Assembly: GCA_963761975.1 (NCBI GenBank)
Contig: CAVXIR010000003.1
Location: forward strand, 411,953 to 475,952
Source: JAMQPK01 sp963761975
Lineage (GTDB): Bacteria > Acidobacteriota > Vicinamibacteria > Vicinamibacterales > JAMQPK01
DNA length: 64,000 bases
Direction: 5' to 3'
The translations under genes were made by a program, and so were the position numbers. Positions 42,499-50,803 of this stretch are shown in pieces (the first letter of the stretch is position 1; each line of letters opens with the position of its first letter). The notes under the pieces were generated by a model. It was not told the origin of the DNA. It saw nothing but the letters and a program-made list of their open reading frames with translations, and made no database searches.

Positions 42499-43881
42499 GT
42501 GAAGCCCCCGAAAACCGTCTATGTCTGCCAGGAGTGTGGCGGTCAGCAGCAGAAATGGCTGGGACGCTGCCCTGATTGCGGTGCCTGGAACTCGTTTGTT
42601 GAAGAGCAGCCCACACCGCAGGCGGCACCTGCCGCTGCCAATCATCGATACAGCCTCGTGTCTGGCGCGGCGACTGCAAAGCTCTACAGCGAGATTCAAA
42701 CGTCCGACGCGCCGCGCGTTCTTTCGGGCGTCGCGGAATTCGATCGAGTGCTTGGCGGCGGCATCGTGCCCGGCGCCTTGGTTTTGTTGGGCGGAGAGCC
42801 CGGTATCGGCAAATCCACCCTGCTCCTGCAAGTAGCGGCGCATGTCGCGCGAAACGTCGGCCCGGTCCTTTACAGCTCGGGTGAGGAATCCGAACACCAG
42901 ATCAAGCTGCGCGGCGAGCGGCTGAGCGTCGATCGCTCGCCGTTGTATCTGCTCGCCGAAACGTGCCTCGAGCGAATTCTGGAGGAGATCGATCGGCTCA
43001 AGCCGTCGCTCGTGATCGTCGATTCGATTCAGACGATCTTCTCCGCACGATTTCAATCGGCGCCCGGCAGCATCGGCCAGGTGCGCGAGGTCGCGACGCA
43101 CCTGCTCTTTGCGGCGAAAGGCCGCAACGTTCCGATCGTACTCGTCGGTCACGTCACCAAAGACGGCAGCCTTGCCGGCCCGAAAGCCCTCGAGCACGTG
43201 GTGGATACGGTCCTCTATTTCGAGGGGGAACGGCATCACGCGCATCGTGTCGTGCGCGCGTTCAAGAACCGGTTCGGCGCGGCAAGCGAGCTGGGCGTGT
43301 TCGAAATGACCAGCACGGGGCTGCGCGAAGTGCCCAACCCCTCTCAGTTGTTTCTGGCCGAGCGATCGATTGGCAAACCAGGCTCGGCTGTGCTGTGCTG
43401 CATCGAAGGTTCGCGTCCGATACTTGTGGAAGTGCAAGCGCTCGTGACCAGCAGTACATTCGGAAATGCGCGGAGGATGGCGAGCGGCATCGATCAACAG
43501 CGGCTTTCGCTTCTACTGGCGGTACTGGAGAAACGCGCCGGGCTGAACCTGCTTGGCGACGACGTGTACGTGAACGTCGCCGGCGGAATGACCGTAGATG
43601 AACCAGCAGCGGATCTGGGAGTGGTGGCCGCCGTGGCGTCGAGCGTGAAGAATCGTGCAGTCGGATCGAACACGGCCGTATTCGGCGAGGTCGGTCTCGG
43701 CGGCGAAGTCCGCGCCATTATGCAGCCGGCATTGCGCGTACGCGAGGCGGCACGGATGGGGTTTGAGCGATGCATTGTTCCGAACGTCAACGTGGATCTG
43801 CCTGCCCCGGACCGCCCGGCAAATTGCGAGCTCGTTGGTGTAAGGACAGTAGACGAGGCTTTGCAGGCACTACTACAATGA
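42499..43881 (+). CDS. radA: DNA repair protein RadA
   Basis: RadA is a helicase-like RecA paralogue that promotes branch migration in recombination. The 460-residue product has the N-terminal zinc finger (CQECGG and CPDCG), a RecA-type domain with Walker A GGEPGIGKSTLLLQ, the RadA signature KNRFG, and a C-terminal Lon-type domain (YVNVAGGMTVDEPAADLGVV). The start is GTG at 42499, divergent from the kinase gene. The PIN/TRAM gene follows after 7 bases. Confidence 0.96.
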   Translation: MKPPKTVYVCQECGGQQQKWLGRCPDCGAWNSFVEEQPTPQAAPAAANHRYSLVSGAATAKLYSEIQTSDAPRVLSGVAEFDRVLGGGIVPGALVLLGGEPGIGKSTLLLQVAAHVARNVGPVLYSSGEESEHQIKLRGERLSVDRSPLYLLAETCLERILEEIDRLKPSLVIVDSIQTIFSARFQSAPGSIGQVREVATHLLFAAKGRNVPIVLVGHVTKDGSLAGPKALEHVVDTVLYFEGERHHAHRVVRAFKNRFGAASELGVFEMTSTGLREVPNPSQLFLAERSIGKPGSAVLCCIEGSRPILVEVQALVTSSTFGNARRMASGIDQQRLSLLLAVLEKRAGLNLLGDDVYVNVAGGMTVDEPAADLGVVAAVASSVKNRAVGSNTAVFGEVGLGGEVRAIMQPALRVREAARMGFERCIVPNVNVDLPAPDRPANCELVGVRTVDEALQALLQ

Positions 43882-43888
43882 CCAGCCT

Positions 43889-44926
43889 ATGAACTGGGGC
43901 GCTCTCGCCCGCGTCGCGTTCGGCGGCTTGATCGCCTATTGCGCCGTCGTGCTCCGTCCCCTCGAGATGGGAATGTTCCCCAATGCCGTGTTCGGCGCGG
44001 TCATTGCCGGTCTGATCATCTTTCTGGAGGATCGTCTTCGGCAAACACCACTGGCCAACGTTGTCGGCGCTCTCATCGGCGGTGCCATCGGTCTGTTGCT
44101 CGCGCGGCTGATTGGCGACGCGCATTTCTGGGCGAACGCCGACAATCTCGGTGTCATCTTCCTCCATACGCTCATCCTTCTCGCGTTGCCCTATCTTGGT
44201 CTCGTGCTCGGGGCGAAGTCGGGCGAGTGGCTCGAACCCGAGCGGCTCATTGCCCTGTTCCGTCCGCGCTCGCAGACCCAGCGCCGGTACCGGATTCTCG
44301 ACACCAGCGTCATCATCGACGGCCGCATCGCCGACATCTGCGAGACGGGATTCGTCGACGGCACGCTCGTGGTGCCGCAGTTCGTGCTGAAAGAGCTGCA
44401 GCAGATCGCTGATTCGGCCGATTCACTCCGCCGCAACCGGGGCCGTCGCGGACTCGATATCCTGCAGCGGATTCAGAAAATGGCGGGGCTCGACGTCATC
44501 ATCTCGGACGCCGACTTTCCCGAGCTCAAAGAAGTGGACCTCAAGCTCATCGAGCTGGCGCGATCGCTGCAGGGCAAGATCGTCACCAACGACTTCAATC
44601 TCAACAAAGTGGCACAGCTGCGCGGTGTTGAAGTGCTCAATATCAACGAGCTCGCCAACTCGCTGAAGCCCGTCGTCCTGCCGGGCGAGACGATGAAGGT
44701 GTTCATCCTGAAAGAAGGCAAGGAATACAATCAGGGCGTCGCCTATCTTGACGACGGCACGATGGTGGTCGTGGACAACGCGCGGTCGATGATCGGCAAG
44801 ACGATCGATGTGATCGTCACGAGCGTGCTTCAGACGACCGCAGGCAAGATGATCTTCGGCCGTTTCATGGACGCGAACGCACAGCCGACTCCCATCGAAC
44901 GCGAGCGGCGAGCTCGCGATCGGTGA
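43889..44926 (+). CDS. PIN/TRAM-domain membrane protein (YacL-like)
   Basis: The 345-residue product has four hydrophobic helices, then a PIN-type nuclease domain (RILDTSVIIDGRIADICETG, KIVTNDFNLNKVAQLRGVEV) with the conserved acidic residues of the fold, and a C-terminal TRAM domain (FILKEGKEYNQGVAYLDDGT). YacL-type proteins are conserved next to radA and ispD in many bacteria. They are probably membrane-anchored RNases, but their physiological target is unsettled. The radA-yacL-(plsC)-ispDF-gltX neighbourhood is kept here with insertions. Confidence 0.9.
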   Translation: MNWGALARVAFGGLIAYCAVVLRPLEMGMFPNAVFGAVIAGLIIFLEDRLRQTPLANVVGALIGGAIGLLLARLIGDAHFWANADNLGVIFLHTLILLALPYLGLVLGAKSGEWLEPERLIALFRPRSQTQRRYRILDTSVIIDGRIADICETGFVDGTLVVPQFVLKELQQIADSADSLRRNRGRRGLDILQRIQKMAGLDVIISDADFPELKEVDLKLIELARSLQGKIVTNDFNLNKVAQLRGVEVLNINELANSLKPVVLPGETMKVFILKEGKEYNQGVAYLDDGTMVVVDNARSMIGKTIDVIVTSVLQTTAGKMIFGRFMDANAQPTPIERERRARDR

Positions 44927-44934
44927 TATGTGCA

Positions 44935-45123
44935 TTGGTAGATTGGTGAGATTGGAAGATTGGGAGATTGTTGCCAGATTGGGGGATTGGTGGATTGTCA
45001 GATTCTGATTGACAGTCCGCGAGTTCGCAGCGCTGGCCTGGTTTCAATCTGTCAATCAATCATAAAATCTTCATTCTTCAATCTGCCAACATTCCTTCAA
45101 TCCTCCAATCTTCCAACCTGCCA
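44935..45123 (+). repeat. Inverted AGATTGG/CCAATCT word array before plsC
   Basis: The gap holds about ten AGATTGG-type words (44938-45010) and then about ten of the reverse complement (CAATCT, CTTCAATC; 45045-45120), around a short unique centre. It can fold into one long imperfect hairpin. The same design is seen between rpsF and rpsR with a different word. No gene is seen. Confidence 0.75.
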
Positions 45124-45939
45124 ATGAGAGTGCCCCCATTCGACTGGTGGCGAACCGTCTTTTTCCTCATTCCGGCCATTTCGGTCTACACGATCGTGCT
45201 CGGCACGCTGTCGATTCTGTCGACGTTTGTCGACAGGAAAGGTCATGCCGCTCATTGGTGTGCGCGCGCCTGGGCGTGGCTGATACTTGCCACCACCGGC
45301 GTGGACGTCGCCGTGAAGGGGCTCGAACACGTCAAGCGCGGTGAGACGTACGTCTTCATCTCGAATCACCAGAGCATTTACGATATCCCCGTCATCTTCG
45401 CCTCGCTGCCGTTTCAGCTCCGCATCATCGCGAAGAAATCGCTCGGCCGCTTTCCGTTTCTCGGCTGGCACCTGGTGCGTGCCGGCCACTTGCTCGTCGA
45501 TCGCCGCAATCCCGATCCGTCCGGCATCCTGAATCGCTGGCGGCGGCTGGTCGCTGATCATCTCTCGCTCATCATCTTTCCGGAAGGCACGCGAAGCGCG
45601 GACGGGTCTGTCGGGCGGTTCAAAGCTGGAAGCTTCCTATTGGCGCTCGAGGCCGGCCTGACGATTGTGCCCTTATCGGTGTCGGGAACGGTGCAGGTTA
45701 TGAAAAAGAACCGGTTGATGACGTGCCCAGGCCAGGTAATGCTCGAGGTGCACCAGCCGGTGCGTACCTCACGCATCGACAATCCCACGATCAGGGATGC
45801 TCGGACGCTTGCCGCACAGATCGAAGCCATTGTGCGTTCAGCTGTCGAACGGCCCGGTGAGCGAACACAGTCGACACCTGCCAATCTGGTCCCGAACGGA
45901 GCCGCTTCTACTCTGCTCTCAGCGCGGCGATTGGATTGA
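45124..45939 (+). CDS. plsC: 1-acyl-sn-glycerol-3-phosphate acyltransferase
   Basis: PlsC acylates lysophosphatidic acid to phosphatidic acid at the inner membrane. The 271-residue product has an N-terminal hydrophobic segment, the HX4D motif in SNHQSIYDIP and the FPEGTRS motif, with GRFKAGSF and VPLSVSGT downstream. Both catalytic blocks are intact. The last 32 bases overlap the convergent ADOP permease gene, so the tail residues are tentative. Length is normal to slightly long. Confidence 0.92.
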   Translation: MRVPPFDWWRTVFFLIPAISVYTIVLGTLSILSTFVDRKGHAAHWCARAWAWLILATTGVDVAVKGLEHVKRGETYVFISNHQSIYDIPVIFASLPFQLRIIAKKSLGRFPFLGWHLVRAGHLLVDRRNPDPSGILNRWRRLVADHLSLIIFPEGTRSADGSVGRFKAGSFLLALEAGLTIVPLSVSGTVQVMKKNRLMTCPGQVMLEVHQPVRTSRIDNPTIRDARTLAAQIEAIVRSAVERPGERTQSTPANLVPNGAASTLLSARRLD

Positions 45940-48601
45940 TGCGCGACGCACGCCGGGCGGGAAGGCATCCCGCCACGATTGCCGCTGCCGCCAGCACACC
46001 GAGCGCCAGCGCGATCGTCAGCGGATCATTGGGGGTTAATCCATAAAGCTGTGTCCTGACAAGCCGGCTTGCGAGAAACGCCAGAGGTGCGCCGACGAGC
46101 ACGCCTAGCGAAACCAGCATCAGAACCTCGCGCAGTACGAGCCACTGCACCTGGTGTCGATCGGCGCCGAGGGCCATGCGGATGCCGATTTCGACGGTCC
46201 GTTGCGAGGACATATAGGCGACGACGCCGTAGAGACCGACCGCAGACAACATCAGCGCCAAAAGGCCGAACAGGCTCGAGAGCTTCGCTATGAGCGTCTC
46301 GCCGAGAATTGATGCGTCAACCTGTTCCTGCATCTCGATGATGCCCGTGATCGAAATCCTCTGATCAACGCCGGCAAGTTCGCGCCTCAGTTGAGACGAT
46401 ACGGCTTCAGGGTTGGCAGCCGTGCGTACCTGCAGTTCACCAAGCGGCCCATCATGCTGCGTGAAAGGGACATAGAGCATTGGCACAGCCGCTTCGCGCA
46501 TATTGCTGTACTTCGCATCGGCGACGACGCCGATGATCGCCCTCATCGTCTTTGCCGGGACGCCGAGGCCAACGTGTCGCCCGATTGGCGCCAGATCGTT
46601 GAAAAACTGCCGCGCGAATGTCTCATTCACGATCGCAACGGGAGGCGTGTTCTCACGGTCGATTGGCGAGAAAGGGCGCCCGCGCAGCAGCGGGATGCCC
46701 ATGACATCGAAATAACCTGGCGTGACGCTGTTAGCCAGCGTCCGCTCTGGTTCGTCGAGCGGAGCGACGCGTCCTTCGACAGTAATCCTGTTGCCCCAGG
46801 TCGATCCGGAGAACAGACCGGCAAACGAGAGGCTGGCGGCACGAACACCTGGAACACTTTCGGCGCGTTCGACAAGCCGCTCGTAGATATTGCGCCGCTC
46901 TTCCAGCGGCACTTTCGGCGTGCTGTTGGAGGTGTCGAGATTCAGCACGAGCACCCGCGCCGGATTGAATCCCAAGTCGATATTCTGGAGATTTATCAGG
47001 CTTCGAACAAACAGGCCGGCGGCAACGAGCAACACAAGCGACACGGCAATTTGTGCGACGACGAGCAGCTTCCCGAAGCGAGAGCCGCTCATGCCGACGC
47101 GCAGGCCCCGCTGCCCCTTGAGTGCGGGCAGCATGTTTGGCCGCACCGCTCGAAATGCCGGCACGAGACCAAAGACGATGGCCGTCAGGAGAGAGATGAA
47201 AGCCGTGAAAGCCAGCATGCGCACGTCCACGCCGACATCGAGTCGCAGCGGCAGCGGTGTTTGCGACGCCAGCGCGATGAGACTCACTGCACCCCAGTGG
47301 CCCAACACCAGACCGAGCGCTCCGCCGAGTGTCGCAAGGAGCAATGCTTCGACGAGCAATTGCCGGATAAGGCGGGGACGCGCGGCCCCAAGAGCCGCCC
47401 GCAGCGACATTTCATGGGTCCGAACGGCGGCGCGCGAGAGCAGGAGGTTGGCGACATTGGCGCAGGCAACCAGAAGGACGAGCGAGACGAGGGCCATGAG
47501 AACGTAGAGCGGCGCCGAGAGGTTATCGCGCACCGGCGAAATGCCGTGACCACTGTCCTCGATTCCAAGCTTGCTTTGCAGCGCCTGCTCACGGAAGCTC
47601 GCGATTTTTTCGACTGCCGCTCTCTCGCGCACGATCCCGGCGAAAATCGGTTCGAGTGCCGCCCGAGTCTCGTCGAGCGTCATGCCGGACTCGCGCCTCG
47701 CGAGCACCCGCAACCACGTGGTGCTGTGACCGGTCCACAGGTACGGCGGCGCGTCCGGCTGAATTGTCAAAGGCGTCCAGATATCGGGCGTTTCGCCGAT
47801 GGTTTCGCCCAGGAACCCCGGAGCGGCGATACCGACGATCGTGAACACAGTAGGACCGATGGTGATCGTTCGCCCGATCGCGCGCTCGTCCTGCCCGAAG
47901 CGGCGCACGAAATAGCGATGACTCAACACGGCGACGGGCGGCGCTGCACCGAAATCATCCTCGCCGGCCGTGAAGGTGCGGCCCGTCATCGCTGGCACAC
48001 CGAGCACGGCGAAGTAGTTGTCAGACGCTGGCTTGCGATTCAGCAGCTCTGTTTCACCGTCGACGCTGGCTCTGACGGGTGCGGTCCTGCCTGCGGCGGT
48101 CACCTTGATGCTGCGCCCGCCGCCCGCCCGAAACTGCTGAAATGCCGCATATGAAAAGATGTTATCGGTGCCTCTCGGGCCCATCGTCGTCAATCTGACC
48201 AGCTCGTGGGGCCGCACGACCGGAAGTTGACGAAGCATCAACGCATCGACGACGCTGAAAATCGCGGTGTTCGCGCCGATGCCGAGAGCGAGCGTCAGAA
48301 TTGCAGTGGTGGCGAAGCCTGGATTCCTGCGTAGCCCTCGGAGGCCATAACGGGCATCCCGCAGAAGCGTCTCGAGAAACGGCAGACCGCGCTCGTCCCT
48401 ATAGGTCTCCTTCGTCCGGACGACTCCGCCGAACGATGCCCGTGCGGCCAAACGAGCCGCCGCGGGCGGCACGCCGCGACGAATTTGCTCGTCGGCGAGA
48501 AGCGCCAGATGCGTTTCGATCTCGTCGTCGAGATCCGCCTCGCGGCTTCGAATGTGCACGAGCGCGAGTAACCGCGACAACAAAACGCGCAGCGATGTCA
48601 T
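45908..48601 (-). CDS. ADOP-type ABC transporter permease with prefix domain
   Basis: The 897-residue product is a MacB/FtsX permease of the acidobacterial type with an additional N-terminal prefix (LDDEIETHLALLADEQIRRG, then DARYGLRGLRRNPGFATTAI). It contains two MacB cores and two FtsX units (LVLLVACANVANLLLSRAAV, RTVEIGIRMALGADRHQVQW). The C-terminus reads INPIAALRAE, as in the other copy. It has no adjacent ATPase. padR overlaps its start by 4 bases on the same strand, a pairing repeatedly seen in this family and probably regulatory. Substrate unknown. Confidence 0.9.
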   Translation of the reverse strand: MTSLRVLLSRLLALVHIRSREADLDDEIETHLALLADEQIRRGVPPAAARLAARASFGGVVRTKETYRDERGLPFLETLLRDARYGLRGLRRNPGFATTAILTLALGIGANTAIFSVVDALMLRQLPVVRPHELVRLTTMGPRGTDNIFSYAAFQQFRAGGGRSIKVTAAGRTAPVRASVDGETELLNRKPASDNYFAVLGVPAMTGRTFTAGEDDFGAAPPVAVLSHRYFVRRFGQDERAIGRTITIGPTVFTIVGIAAPGFLGETIGETPDIWTPLTIQPDAPPYLWTGHSTTWLRVLARRESGMTLDETRAALEPIFAGIVRERAAVEKIASFREQALQSKLGIEDSGHGISPVRDNLSAPLYVLMALVSLVLLVACANVANLLLSRAAVRTHEMSLRAALGAARPRLIRQLLVEALLLATLGGALGLVLGHWGAVSLIALASQTPLPLRLDVGVDVRMLAFTAFISLLTAIVFGLVPAFRAVRPNMLPALKGQRGLRVGMSGSRFGKLLVVAQIAVSLVLLVAAGLFVRSLINLQNIDLGFNPARVLVLNLDTSNSTPKVPLEERRNIYERLVERAESVPGVRAASLSFAGLFSGSTWGNRITVEGRVAPLDEPERTLANSVTPGYFDVMGIPLLRGRPFSPIDRENTPPVAIVNETFARQFFNDLAPIGRHVGLGVPAKTMRAIIGVVADAKYSNMREAAVPMLYVPFTQHDGPLGELQVRTAANPEAVSSQLRRELAGVDQRISITGIIEMQEQVDASILGETLIAKLSSLFGLLALMLSAVGLYGVVAYMSSQRTVEIGIRMALGADRHQVQWLVLREVLMLVSLGVLVGAPLAFLASRLVRTQLYGLTPNDPLTIALALGVLAAAAIVAGCLPARRASRINPIAALRAE

Positions 48602-48939
48602 GTGCCCTCATCGAGGAGACGGCTGACCATCGAGACGGTGCGCGCCCAGTTCTTCTCTTCGATCGCGAGCTGCTTCCTGCCGGCGCGCGTAATTGAGTAG
48701 AACCGCGCCCGGCGGTTGTTCTCGCTCGTGCCCCAGGTGGCGGTAATCCAGCCTTTCTGCTCGAGCCTGAGCAGCGCCGGATAAATCGTGCCCTGATTCA
48801 GCGTGAGCGAGCCCTGCGCGATCTGTTCGATGCGCCGTGCAATGCCATAGCCGTGCAGTGAGCCCATCGAGTGCAGGGTCTTGAGCACCATCAGGTCGAG
48901 CGTACCGTACGGCACTTCGGCGGACGATGATGTGTCCAT
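48598..48939 (-). CDS. PadR family transcriptional regulator
   Basis: The 113-residue product is a compact winged-helix regulator with GTLDLMVLKTLHSMGSLHGY, LTLNQGTIYPALLRLEQKGW and FYSITRAGRKQLAIEEK, the typical PadR N-terminal domain plus a short C-terminal helix. PadR proteins repress nearby genes and release DNA upon ligand binding. Its stop overlaps the start of the ADOP permease (ATGA), so the two are translated together, and it probably controls that transporter. Confidence 0.93.
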   Translation of the reverse strand: MDTSSSAEVPYGTLDLMVLKTLHSMGSLHGYGIARRIEQIAQGSLTLNQGTIYPALLRLEQKGWITATWGTSENNRRARFYSITRAGRKQLAIEEKNWARTVSMVSRLLDEGT

Positions 48940-48984
48940 CTATGGCCTGTCGACAGGAGAGTGGCAGAAGTCATGTTGAAAGTC

Positions 48985-49085
48985 AACAGGACTGACTCTT
49001 TGAGTCAGCGAGTCGGAGGAGTCGGGGAGTCTGGGGAGTCGAAGAGTCCAAGAGTCCGAGAGTCGACAGTCCAGGGAGTCCGGAG
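48985..49085. repeat. GAGTC word array
   Basis: The gap upstream of padR is a run of GAGTC-spaced words (AGAGTCCGAGAGTC-like) with no gene. The padR promoter must lie at its edge, near 48940-48980, but is not clear. Confidence 0.55.
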
Positions 49086-49135
49086 TGCCAGTTAGACAAA
49101 AACGCGCTGGGGGAGCGTCTATTAGTCGTGACCGG

Positions 49136-49447
49136 ATGAGGCGGCCGCGTGGTGACGCCAATGAATGGCTCGGTGCGCTCTACGACCGGCATGGCGCCGG
49201 GCTCTACCGGTATGCGGTGATGATTCTGGCCAACGCGACGAGGCGGCCGACGTGGCATAGCAGGTGTTTACCAGGCTCGCCCGGCTCGCGGCGAAATCCC
49301 GAGGTCGAGGTGACCTACCTCAGGCGCGCCGTTCGAAACGAGTGCTTTTCCATGTTGCGCAAGAAACGGCGCAACTCGTTGGTCCCCGACTCGCAGACTG
49401 GCGCCGCGCGCCCTCGCCGCTTGACGCCGGCATCTCGATCGCGGTGA
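49136..49447 (+). pseudogene. Decayed ECF sigma factor
   Basis: The first 35 residues (MRRPRGDANEWLGALYDRHG, then LYRYAVMILANA) match the start of sigma region 2 of ECF factors. Region 2 continues in a different frame as DEAADVA-stop-QVFTRLARLAAKS, with a TAG where Gln is expected. The original frame then resumes as EVEVTYLRRAVRNECFSMLRKKRR, after which similarity ends. Region 4 is missing because ispDF begins 66 bases later. Two opposite shifts, an in-frame stop and a lost C-terminus make true decay more likely than sequence error. It could once have belonged to the neighbouring PadR/ADOP unit. Confidence 0.7.
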
Positions 49448-49513
49448 TGCGGTGACCATTGACCATGACAGACCATTGCCCATCGACCCTCGCCCAAAGA
49501 CCATCGACCTATA

Positions 49514-50710
49514 ATGACGGCCATGTTCGTGTCGGCCATTCTTGCCGCCGCGGGCCGTGGGACGCGGCTCGGCTCGGCCATGCCCAAGCAGATGGTGCCG
49601 CTCGGCGACCGCACCATCCTCGAGCGCAGCTTCGCCGTTGTCGACAACCACGATCGGATTGACGAAATTGTCGTCGCGCTTCCGCGCGATCTCGCGGCGT
49701 CGCCGCCGCCCTACCTGATTTCCTCGAAAAAGCCGGTGCGCATCGTCGACGGCGGCGACCGCCGCCAGGACTCGGTTGCGAGAGCGTTTGCGCAGGTGTC
49801 CAAGAGCGCGACCGTGATCGTCATTCACGATGCCGCTCGGCCGTTTGCCACGGCCGATCTCTTTTCGCGCGTCATCGATGCGGCGGCGAAAGGCGGTGCG
49901 GCCATTGCCGCACTGCAGGCGAGCGATACTGTCAAAGAAGCGACGGCTGCACCTGGCGTGAGAATCGTCTCCCGCACGATGGCGCGAGAATCGATCTACC
50001 TCGCGCAGACGCCGCAGGCATTCAGCCGCCAGATCCTGGAACAGGCGATAAGACTGGGCCGCGAGGCGCTGATAACGGCAACCGATGAAGCGTCGCTCGC
50101 CGAACAGGCAGGGCATTCCGTGCGATTGATAGACGGCGAAACGACTAACATCAAAATCACGACCGAGCACGATCTGAACGTGTCAAAGGCGCTGCTCGGG
50201 ATTGGGGATCTTGGATTGGGCATGGGTGCAGCGCCGCGTGTGGGAACCGGCTACGACTTGCACAGGCTCGAGGCGGGGAAGCCGCTCATTATCGGCGGCG
50301 TGCAGATTCCTCACGATACCGGGTTGGCGGGGCATTCTGATGCCGACGTCCTCTCCCACGCCGTGACGGATGCGATTCTCGGAGCTGTCGGTGCCGGCGA
50401 CATCGGTCAGCATTTTCCCGATACCGACCCTAAATGGAAAGGCGCGGACAGCCTCGAGCTGCTGAAGGGCGCCGTCGCAATCGTGCGCGCGGCTGGATAT
50501 TCGGTGTCAAATGTCGATGCCGTGGTCATTGCAGAGCGGCCGAAGTTGGCGCCGCACATTGCGGCGATGCGGTCAAACCTGGCGCACGCCATAGGGATCG
50601 ATCCGTCTCTTGTCAGCGTCAAAGGTAAGACGAACGAAAAAGTCGATGCGCTCGGCCGCAACGAGGCGATCGCCGTACATGCGGTGGCACTTCTAAGATC
50701 GAGAAACTGA
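49514..50710 (+). CDS. ispDF: Bifunctional IspD/IspF
   Basis: The 398-residue fusion performs two MEP-pathway steps: CTP transfer to methylerythritol phosphate (IspD half, FVSAILAAAGRGTRLG, GGDRRQDSVARA, HDAARPF) and cyclisation to MEcPP (IspF half, GTGYDLHRLEAGKPLIIGG, GHSDADVLSHAVTDAILGAV, VKGKTNEKVDALGRNEAIAV). The linker (LLGIGDLGLGMGAAP) is encoded by GGGGATCTTGGATTGG words like those in gaps. The ATG at 49523 may be the true start, since the first three residues are not conserved. ispE at 30.5 kb supplies the step between. Confidence 0.94.
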   Translation: MTAMFVSAILAAAGRGTRLGSAMPKQMVPLGDRTILERSFAVVDNHDRIDEIVVALPRDLAASPPPYLISSKKPVRIVDGGDRRQDSVARAFAQVSKSATVIVIHDAARPFATADLFSRVIDAAAKGGAAIAALQASDTVKEATAAPGVRIVSRTMARESIYLAQTPQAFSRQILEQAIRLGREALITATDEASLAEQAGHSVRLIDGETTNIKITTEHDLNVSKALLGIGDLGLGMGAAPRVGTGYDLHRLEAGKPLIIGGVQIPHDTGLAGHSDADVLSHAVTDAILGAVGAGDIGQHFPDTDPKWKGADSLELLKGAVAIVRAAGYSVSNVDAVVIAERPKLAPHIAAMRSNLAHAIGIDPSLVSVKGKTNEKVDALGRNEAIAVHAVALLRSRN

Positions 50711-50716
50711 AACGTT

Positions 50717-50800
50717 GACTAAGCAGAAAGGTCATCGATCACCGAGCGACCAAAGGTCGCGAGGGACAGGTCGTGGGGGTGGGGCCCCACGACACAGTAG
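50717..50800 (+). promoter_or_regulatory. Two-hairpin leader element, copy B (upstream of gltX)
   Basis: ACTAAGCAG is followed by hairpin 1 (GCGACC-AAA-GGTCGC) and hairpin 2 (GTCGTGGGG/CCCCACGAC). Hairpin 2 ends about 10 bases before the gltX ATG. The sequence is nearly identical to copy A. Confidence 0.65.
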
Positions 50801-50803
50801 AAA

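Noticed and set aside
46391..48154. A 587-codon plus-strand open frame opposite the second ADOP permease
   Set aside because: Antisense shadow with Arg/Glu/His-rich composition; the minus-strand frame has clear MacB and FtsX motifs.
49510..49515. TATAAT as a promoter giving a leaderless ispDF mRNA
   Set aside because: The box overlaps the first possible ATG, and no -35 element is found at a proper distance, so a chance match in AT-richer sequence is likely.
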